DNA of 64,000 nucleotides. Source: Bacillus sp. RO2. GTDB lineage: Bacteria; Bacillota; Bacilli; Bacillales; Bacillaceae_I. Shown in pieces: positions 56,967-64,000 of the stretch. The DNA lies in assembly GCF_012911845.1 (NCBI RefSeq), contig NZ_JAAXCU010000051.1:1-64000 (forward strand), read 5' to 3'. A program made the position numbers and the translations under genes. The notes beneath the pieces are model-generated. The model was not told the origin of the DNA and made no database searches. It saw only the letters and a program-made list of their open reading frames with translations. Numbering within the stretch: position 1 is the stretch's first letter; every line of letters begins with the position of its first letter.

Positions 56967-57846
56967 TGGTACTCTCCTCCTTTTTCAAAATTGGAAAACC
57001 TAGCTTTTCTCGTTCCTCATAGAAAGTTCTTGCCACTTTACGTGCCAGGTTTCTTACTCGACCGATATAACCAGTTCGTTCGGTAACAGAAATAGCACCG
57101 CGAGCGTCCAATTGATTGAATGTATGGGAGCATTTTAATACATAATCGTATGCCGGGTGAACAAGACCGTGGTCCATCTGGCGGTGTGCTTCTTTTTCAT
57201 AGATATCAAACAAAGAGAACAGCATATCAGGATCAGATGTTTCAAATGTATATTTAGAGTGCTCATATTCTGGTTGAAGGAAAATATCACGAACGGTGAA
57301 ACCTTCTGTCCATTCCAGGTCAAATACATTTTCTTTGTCTTGAATATAGGAGGCAAGGCGTTCGATACCATAAGTGATTTCTACAGATACCGGTTTGCAT
57401 TCAATTCCGCCAACTTGTTGGAAATACGTGAATTGCGTAATTTCCATTCCATCTAGCCAAACTTCCCAGCCAAGACCTGCAGCTCCAAGTGTTGGAGCTT
57501 CCCAGTTATCTTCTACAAATCGGATATCATGTTTAAGCGGGTCAATTCCTAGTTTCTTAAGTGATTCCAAGTATAGTTCTTGGATGTTGTCTGGTGATGG
57601 CTTCATGATTACTTGGAATTGGTGATGTTGGTATAAGCGGTTTGGGTTTTCGCCGTAACGGCCGTCTACAGGCCTTCTGGATGGTTCAACGTATGCTACG
57701 TTCCATGGCTCTGGGCCGATGCTTCTTAGGAATGTATAGGGGCTCATTGTTCCTGCACCTTTTTCTACGTCGTAGGCTTGCATGAGGATACAGCCTTGTT
57801 CTGACCAGTGGTTTTGTAGGGTCAGGATCATGTTTTGGATGTTCAT
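56959..57846 (-). CDS. glyQ: Glycyl-tRNA synthetase alpha subunit
   Basis: The 295-residue protein starts [19 protein letters not shown] and has the alpha-subunit core ([44 protein letters not shown]). The ATG at 57846 follows AAGGAAGG. A longer open frame up to 57999 is only translation of repeat R10. A glycine T-box riboswitch lies upstream, with R10 between the riboswitch and the gene. Confidence 0.97.
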   Translation of the reverse strand: MNIQNMILTLQNHWSEQGCILMQAYDVEKGAGTMSPYTFLRSIGPEPWNVAYVEPSRRPVDGRYGENPNRLYQHHQFQVIMKPSPDNIQELYLESLKKLGIDPLKHDIRFVEDNWEAPTLGAAGLGWEVWLDGMEITQFTYFQQVGGIECKPVSVEITYGIERLASYIQDKENVFDLEWTEGFTVRDIFLQPEYEHSKYTFETSDPDMLFSLFDIYEKEAHRQMDHGLVHPAYDYVLKCSHTFNQLDARGAISVTERTGYIGRVRNLARKVARTFYEEREKLGFPILKKEESTNE

Positions 57847-57877
57847 TTTGACACCTTCCTTTTTTAAGTTTTGCTGG

Positions 57878-58012
57878 TGACTCCTTTCGATTTCCGTTCC
57901 AGGTGTTCGCTTTCCGCGGGACGGTGCTTGAGCCTCCTCACAACGCTTCAGGGGTCTCAAGCAACCGTTAATCCCCCGCTGGAGTCTCACACCTTGCACT
58001 TCAATCTACAGG
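57878..58012 (-). repeat. Intergenic repeat copy R10 in the glyQS leader
   Basis: This reverse copy reads GATTTCCGTTCCAGG, CGCTTTCCGCGGGACGGTGCTTGAGCC, ..., CTTCAATCTACAGG. It lies between the T-box terminator (ending about 58070) and the glyQ ribosome site (57853), so it is transcribed as part of the glyQS mRNA when the riboswitch is open. Confidence 0.9.
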
Positions 58013-58069
58013 GAAACTTATTCATCTTTAAGTCACCACTACTTCAGATTTTCAGATGTTGGCTGGAGG

Positions 58070-58305
58070 ACAAAAAGGGAGAACCTCTTGTCTCTCTATG
58101 CCAACGGTTGTTGTCAGCATAGGGACGAGAGATTCTCCCGCGGTTCCACCCTATTTGTAAAAAGGGATGCCTTTTTACCACTTTATCCGTATTGCTCCAG
58201 AACGCCTTCCTTATCTCTTGATTCCCTAGCTCACACCACCCTAGGTTCGCTTTAATCGAGTTTGATAAGTACTACTTTCTTTCAACGCAATCTTTATGAA
58301 TGTAA
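58070..58305 (-). promoter_or_regulatory. Glycine T-box riboswitch of glyQS
   Basis: The minus strand has the conserved T-box AGGGTGGAACCGCGGG (58152-58137). A long terminator follows (GGGAGAATCTCTCGTCCC pairing with GAGACAAGAGGTTCTCCC), then TTTTTGT. Upstream are a stem I region with AGTAGTACTT-like and GTGGTGTGAGC blocks and a probable GGC glycine specifier at 58206-58204 (AAGGCGTTC). Uncharged tRNA-Gly would open the switch. Confidence 0.93.
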
Positions 58306-58309
58306 TTGG

Positions 58310-58338
58310 ATAATAAATGATTTCTTTTGCAAAGTCAA
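58310..58338 (-). promoter_or_regulatory. SigA promoter of glyQS
   Basis: TTGACT (58338-58333), a 17-bp spacer and TATTAT (58315-58310) read on the minus strand. The -35 box overlaps the recO stop. Confidence 0.85.
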
Positions 58339-59111
58339 TCAGGTTTTTCTTTTTTTTCAGGAAGATTTGCTTTCAATGAACCTATTTGCTTCAGAAAGCG
58401 CTTGGATTTTAACATTATCCCAGAATACGCTTCATAATATTCATCAATAATGAATCGCAGCTCTTTTCGCGTTTCTTCTTTTAGCGACAGGTTTCCAATT
58501 CTATTCAGCTCATAATAGTAAAATGTCCGTAATAGTTTCAAGGTAGCTGGAGAGACTTTTATTAGGTATGGGTCCTTGTGAAAGCATCTGTTGCAAAGGA
58601 ATCCTCCTTCTTTTATAGAAAAAGCAAAGGTTCCTTCTGTTGCACCACAAGAAGCACAGCGATTTAATTCCGGCGTAATTCCGATGACATCACACATCTT
58701 CATTTCAAAAATGAACGTCAATATTTCTGCATCGTACCCATCATCAATAAAGTGAAGCACTTGGTATAAAAGCTCATAAAGTGCCGGATTCCGCTTCCCT
58801 TCATCTGTGGTTCTATCCATCAATTCTACGATGTAAGAAGCATAGGCTGTCAGGAAGATATCCTCTCGAATAGATCTCATGGATTCCATGATTTCACCTT
58901 GCTGGAGGCTTCCTAGTCCTGTTCCCCTTTGGAAGACAAAGGTCCCATGGGAAAATAACTGGGAGACAGCGGTAAATCGGCTGCTAGGCTTGTTGGCACC
59001 TCTTGCCATTACCCCTACTTTTCCAAGCTCTTTTGAGTAGATGGTAACAATCTTATTATTTTCACCATAGGCATTTGTTCGAATGACAATGCCTTCACAT
59101 TTATGTAGCAA
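58335..59111 (-). CDS. recO: DNA repair protein RecO
   Basis: The 258-residue protein has the N-terminal OB fold (CEGIVIRTNAYGENNKIVTIYS) and the zinc-finger cysteines CASCGA (~149) and FLCNRC (~173) of RecO. It loads RecA on SSB-coated DNA with RecR. The TTG at 59111 (MLHKCEGIV) gives the family start, and a GTG at 59120 is the alternative. It follows yqzL and era as in B. subtilis. Confidence 0.92.
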   Translation of the reverse strand: MLHKCEGIVIRTNAYGENNKIVTIYSKELGKVGVMARGANKPSSRFTAVSQLFSHGTFVFQRGTGLGSLQQGEIMESMRSIREDIFLTAYASYIVELMDRTTDEGKRNPALYELLYQVLHFIDDGYDAEILTFIFEMKMCDVIGITPELNRCASCGATEGTFAFSIKEGGFLCNRCFHKDPYLIKVSPATLKLLRTFYYYELNRIGNLSLKEETRKELRFIIDEYYEAYSGIMLKSKRFLKQIGSLKANLPEKKEKPD

Positions 59112-59222
59112 ATTGTACACCGTCCATTTTTTTGGGTTTTATTAATTGTACGTTCTACAAAATAAAAAGGCAATCTACAACACTTACGTGAGTAAACTGC
59201 CTTATTAAATGGTCATCTGTCA

Positions 59223-59363
59223 TTATGAAATTGGTAAGTCACGATTCGCTAGCTCTTCTGTCTGTTCGGGTAAATCGCCATTATCTTTCTCAAGCTCTTT
59301 GAAAAGAAGATAGGTATCAATATTACCTGTTTCTTTAAAGACCTTCCAGGTAAAATCCAACAT
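59223..59363 (-). CDS. yqzL: Small protein YqzL
   Basis: This 46-residue protein reads MLDFTWKVFKETGNIDTYLL and ends EELANRDLPIS. GGAG lies six bases before the ATG. A YqzL-type peptide lies between era and recO in Bacillus, and the MLDFTWKVFxxTGNIDTYLLFKE pattern fits it. The function is unknown. It is too short to appear in many automatic annotations. Confidence 0.88.
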   Translation of the reverse strand: MLDFTWKVFKETGNIDTYLLFKELEKDNGDLPEQTEELANRDLPIS

Positions 59364-59512
59364 TGTAAACTCCACCCTTTCTGTAGTAAAGACCAGCATG
59401 CCTAATCCAATTCCTATATGACTATGATGACCGTAGAAGGGTCAAAACATGTTAGATAAATTTTGTAAATTCAATGCTACGAATTGACTATAATTCCGCT
59501 CGTCTTTCTGAA

Positions 59513-60863
<1,351 letters not shown>

Positions 60864-60987
60864 TTATATTTTACCTCAAATCGCTTTTTAAATCACCCTT
60901 AAATTTTAAAAAATTTTAAATTTTCAATTTATTTAGTGATTTGATTGTGATAATTTATTTTTGACCAAATATTGAATACTTATCCAT

Positions 60988-61118
60988 CTGTTGACTGCAG
61001 TGCAAGGTGAGAGACTCCTGCGGGGGAGAAACGGTAGTCTTGAGACCCCGCAGGCAAAGCCGAGGAGGCTCAAGCACCGTCCCGCGGAAAGCGATCACCT
61101 GGAACGGAAGGAAACAGG
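60988..61118 (+). repeat. Intergenic repeat copy R11
   Basis: This is a forward copy from CTGTTGACTGCAGTGCAAGG to GGAACGGAAGGAAACAGG. CCTGCGGGG before the main hairpin is an exact complement of CCCCGCAGG in its loop, and ACGGTAG-CTTGAG pairs with CTCAAGCACCGT, so a pseudoknot is possible. It fills most of the 310-bp gap between dgkA and cdd. Confidence 0.92.
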
Positions 61119-61131
61119 AGTTATAGTAAAT

Positions 61132-61527
61132 TCACTTATTCAAAAAAATTGTAATATAAGGGCTAAATAAGATTACACCAATTATAACAGAGATACAAGC
61201 AAAAACTAAGGCCGCAGAAGCAGCCACATCTTTTGCAGTTTTTGCAAGAGGATGATACTCCTCTGTCACAAGATCCACTACATTTTCGATAGCCGTATTA
61301 ATAATTTCAATGACAAACATCCCACCGATTACAAGAAACAGGATGAGCCACTCCACTTTTGTAATCTGAAAAAATAATGACATTCCAATCATTATAATAG
61401 CTATAAAAACATGAAACTTAATATTTCTTTCCGTTCGAAGGACAAACATTAGCCCCTCAAACGCATAGGAAAAACTAGAAGTAAATGACCCTCGATATCC
61501 TTTTCGGTTACGATCGCGTGAGTCCAT
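61132..61527 (-). CDS. dgkA: Undecaprenol/diacylglycerol kinase family protein DgkA
   Basis: The 131-residue protein has three membrane segments and the family core [34 protein letters not shown] (~68-100). In Bacillus this family phosphorylates undecaprenol for the lipid carrier cycle. The ATG at 61527 ([11 protein letters not shown]) fits the family, and a longer frame to 61593 overlaps ybeY more. It overlaps ybeY by 20 bp. Confidence 0.9.
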   Translation of the reverse strand: MDSRDRNRKGYRGSFTSSFSYAFEGLMFVLRTERNIKFHVFIAIIMIGMSLFFQITKVEWLILFLVIGGMFVIEIINTAIENVVDLVTEEYHPLAKTAKDVAASAALVFACISVIIGVILFSPYITIFLNK

Positions 61528-61981
61528 AGGCATCCAGGATTTCTTTTTGTTTATCAAACATAACTTTTTCATCTGCTTCGTTTTCATGATCATAACCTAA
61601 CAAATGCAATAGGCCATGCAGGGCAAGAAATCCGAGCTCCCGTTTTACGGAATGGCCATATTCTTCTGCTTGTTCTTCTGCTTTTGGTATGGAGATGATG
61701 ATATCTCCAAGCATACGAGGTGCATCTTCATCATAATGGATTTCGATTTCTCCCTCTCCCATCTCTTCCATCGCAAAAGAAATGACATCTGTAGGCCGGT
61801 CCTTGTCACGATATTCTCGGTTAATCTCCTGAATTCTGTCATTATTCACAAATGTCACGGAGAGTTCAGCACCGGTTTGAATAGACTCTTTTTCAGCAGC
61901 AAATATCAATAAATTTTTTATATCAGCCCACTGTTCATCTGTCAGTCTTGTTGTTTCATCTAACATATCGATTTCTATCAT
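61508..61981 (-). CDS. ybeY: Endoribonuclease YbeY
   Basis: The 157-residue protein has the zinc site [12 protein letters not shown] (~120-131) and the conserved [18 protein letters not shown] (~53-70). It takes part in 16S rRNA 3' processing and 30S quality control. Its ATG overlaps the pgpH stop (ATGA), indicating coupled translation. Confidence 0.96.
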   Translation of the reverse strand: MIEIDMLDETTRLTDEQWADIKNLLIFAAEKESIQTGAELSVTFVNNDRIQEINREYRDKDRPTDVISFAMEEMGEGEIEIHYDEDAPRMLGDIIISIPKAEEQAEEYGHSVKRELGFLALHGLLHLLGYDHENEADEKVMFDKQKEILDAYGLTRS

Positions 61982-64000
61982 GATTCCTCTTCCTCTCCTT
62001 TCGGGTACTCAATTCTTGAATGGAAAATTCCTTGCAATGTTTCACAGAAGGACTTGCCGATTTCTTCAAGTTCCTTGAATGTCAAATCACAGTCACTATA
62101 TTGTCCATCTTGAAGACGGTCTTTAATAATAGCCTTTACAATTGTTTCAATTTTATCGGGTGTCGGATTGTTCAATGACCTTACCGCCGCTTCTATGCTG
62201 TCGGCAGTCCCAACGATTGCTGCTTCCTTGGAGGTAGCTTTTGGACCTGGATAGCGATACTCTTCTTCTTTAATATTTTCGTTTTGTTCTTTTGCTTTAT
62301 GATAGAAGAACTTCAATAGCGTCGTACCATGATGCTGTGCTGCAATATCGACGATCTCTTTTGGCATATTATGATCCTTGAGTATTTGAGCTCCGTCCGT
62401 TGCATGGGCAATAATAATATTCTTACTTGTCTGAGGGGGAAGCTTATCATGAGGATTCGCTCTTCCCATTTGATTTTCAATAAAATAATGTGGCCTTTTT
62501 GTTTTGCCTATATCATGATAATAAGATGCAACCCTTGCAAGCAGTCCGTTAGCGCCAACTGCTTCACATGCAGATTCCGATAGATTGGCCACCATCACAC
62601 TATGGTGATACGTGCCTGGAGTTTCCATTAAAATTTTTCTCAGCAATGGATGATTCGGATTGGATAGCTCAAGCAACTTCATGGTTGATAGCATTCCAAA
62701 GCCCACTTCAAAGAATGGGAGAATTCCGATAGTAAGAACAGCGGAAACCACTCCGGAACCGACTGCCATTGTCCCATTAATACCAAGTTCTAATAATTCG
62801 TTCATGCCAGTTAGATCTCTGTTTGTCAATAAAATCAACGCAATGACCGTAACGACGTTAATGAATGAAACAAAGAGTCCTGTCTGGAGTATCGTAAGTC
62901 GTCTGTTATGCTGATTTAAGAACAATACTGATGCCACAGCCGAAATAATCAGGTATGACCCTACTGTATAGTTCATGGCTCCTGGAACCATATTAAAAAT
63001 AAAACTTCCACAAATCCCAAAAATAATACTCGAAAATATAGCAATGCGATCGTTAATCAGCATTTTTATCAGCATGGCACCCATTGCAACCGGGGCAATA
63101 TAACCAATTTCAGTCGTATTAAGGGTTTGAAAGAAACTAAAGATTTTCAATAAGATTAACGTTATAGAAAAAATCAATAAATACATGGTTAAATACGTAT
63201 TTTTACTGTGGATTGAAGTATCAATGTTTTTAAACAAATACACGAGCGCAAAAATCATTAAACCAATTATGATTAATAATCCAGCATACGGTGCCACATT
63301 GTCAGATTGATTGACAAATCCGGCTGCGGTTAGAAGCCTATATGTTTCACGGTCAATAAATTGGCCAGCTTTTACAAGTGTATCACCTTGTGAAATTCGT
63401 ACAGGCTCCACAGCGTCAATTGCCTGTTGCTTTTTTTCCTGCGTTTGCGCAGAATCATAAATTACATTTTGGATAACGGAAATGCTAGAAATATTAATAA
63501 TAACACTTGGCACATTGCCAGATTGTGAGAGCTCCGTTCTCGCAAGGTTTTTTGCTTCACTTGCGTCTTCTGTTGTATGTATATCCCTAGACATGGCGTT
63601 ATTGATTGCTGTAACTGATGCGTTTTTATATCTTGTGAGATCAGCTTCCTTAGAACCAAGCAGGAAGAGTAGATTTTCATCTTCCAGCTCTTTCTCCCAA
63701 CGATCTGGGACTTGTCCTTCAAGTGCTTCTTTTAGGAGTTTTAACTTTTCCGCATCTGTCAGCGTAATCGACTCAGGTACTTCTTCGGTCTCCGAGGAGT
63801 CTGTCTCTCCCTCAGGAGGAGGTGAACTTTCCGGAACTTTTTCGAGCTCCGCAATCTGGTTTTTCGTATCGATCAGCACTTCAAAAAAGTTCTCAACTCT
63901 TGCAATTTGCTGATACACTTTATCCTTGTCTCTAATAAATTGATCAGGAACTTTATCTGCTGCTTCTTTTCTTAATAATTCTGTAGCTTCTCTATCTTCA
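61978..64000 (-). CDS. pgpH: 7TM-HD family c-di-AMP phosphodiesterase PgpH (5' end outside window)
   Basis: The frame stays open to the window edge, giving 673 residues; the N-terminal ~40 residues are missing. An extracellular N-terminal part (with [20 protein letters not shown]) is followed by seven membrane segments (~235-440). The HD domain follows ([46 protein letters not shown]). The enzyme degrades c-di-AMP. It leads the conserved pgpH-ybeY-dgkA-cdd-era set. A GTG at 63918 is internal, not the start. Confidence 0.95.
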   Translation of the reverse strand, partial: EDREATELLRKEAADKVPDQFIRDKDKVYQQIARVENFFEVLIDTKNQIAELEKVPESSPPPEGETDSSETEEVPESITLTDAEKLKLLKEALEGQVPDRWEKELEDENLLFLLGSKEADLTRYKNASVTAINNAMSRDIHTTEDASEAKNLARTELSQSGNVPSVIINISSISVIQNVIYDSAQTQEKKQQAIDAVEPVRISQGDTLVKAGQFIDRETYRLLTAAGFVNQSDNVAPYAGLLIIIGLMIFALVYLFKNIDTSIHSKNTYLTMYLLIFSITLILLKIFSFFQTLNTTEIGYIAPVAMGAMLIKMLINDRIAIFSSIIFGICGSFIFNMVPGAMNYTVGSYLIISAVASVLFLNQHNRRLTILQTGLFVSFINVVTVIALILLTNRDLTGMNELLELGINGTMAVGSGVVSAVLTIGILPFFEVGFGMLSTMKLLELSNPNHPLLRKILMETPGTYHHSVMVANLSESACEAVGANGLLARVASYYHDIGKTKRPHYFIENQMGRANPHDKLPPQTSKNIIIAHATDGAQILKDHNMPKEIVDIAAQHHGTTLLKFFYHKAKEQNENIKEEEYRYPGPKATSKEAAIVGTADSIEAAVRSLNNPTPDKIETIVKAIIKDRLQDGQYSDCDLTFKELEEIGKSFCETLQGIFHSRIEYPKGEEEES

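Noticed and set aside
57847-57999. N-terminal extension of glyQ
   Set aside because: The extra 51 codons translate repeat R10. The family start and a strong ribosome site are at 57846.

Overview
The window is chromosomal DNA of a low-GC, spore-former-type Bacillota, most likely a member of the Bacillaceae. Gene content and order follow the Bacillus subtilis yqf-yqg region closely (pgpH-ybeY-dgkA-cdd-era-yqzL-recO-glyQS-ccpN-ppsR-yqxD-dnaG-sigA-cccA-trmK-yqfO-ispH-yqfQ-cshB-nfo-yqfT-znuCB-zur-yqfW-yqfX-ispG-yqfZ-yqgB-yqgC-sodA-yqgE-pbpA-pst-yqzCD-rpmG). Ribosome sites are strong AGGAGG types, TTG and GTG starts are frequent, and intrinsic terminators follow most transcription units. No tRNA, rRNA, CRISPR array, prophage or insertion sequence with a transposase was seen.

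Layout. 1-4400: rpmG (a form lacking most zinc-ribbon cysteines), a sugar nucleotidyltransferase plus glycosyltransferase pair, and yqzD-yqzC. 4500-9900: accessory metal genes, namely a cadC-cadA type pair with its operator, a COG0701/ArsP-like permease and a Cys-rich MarR regulator that share one palindrome, and a quinone-reductase-like dehydrogenase. 9950-15160: an arsenic operon arsR-arsB-arsC-arsD-arsA, then a dual-specificity phosphatase, then a HesB/IscA-like gene with an in-frame TGA at a conserved Cys position, which is a probable selenoprotein. 15300-17620: a 50-residue small ORF, a 52-bp tandem array and a SulP transporter. 17860-22430: phoU and pstBACS under a clear Pho box. 22500-31900: pbpA, yqgE, sodA, pfkA, yqgC, an Na/Pi cotransporter, yqgB and yqfZ. 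32200-43850: ispG, yqfX, yqfW, a 54-residue small ORF, zur-znuBC with a partial Zur-like box, an orphan histidine kinase, yqfT, nfo, cshB, yqfQ and ispH. 43890-44565: a second 52-bp array. 44600-64000: the conserved macromolecular-synthesis block, ending in pgpH, which is cut by the window edge.

Two kinds of non-coding structure stand out. The first is a family of about 125-135 bp intergenic elements with inverted ends (TGTTGATT...AATCAACA), found eleven times in both orientations. Their inner stem keeps pairing through compensatory changes. One copy sits between the glyQS T-box riboswitch and glyQ, one lies inside the ars operon, and three are clustered in under 500 bp. The second is a 52-bp-period tandem array found at two loci 28 kb apart. 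Its units keep the frame CGGG(C/T)G-arm-loop-arm-TACC while the palindromic arms differ between subtypes in a compensatory way. The best candidate for a little-described system is the arsenic locus, where an efflux and reduction operon carries a phosphatase and a putative Sec-containing HesB-like protein ending in Cys-Cys. A separately regulated MarR/permease pair lies next to it.

All functional calls rest on reading motifs and gene order by eye. No database search or folding program was run.
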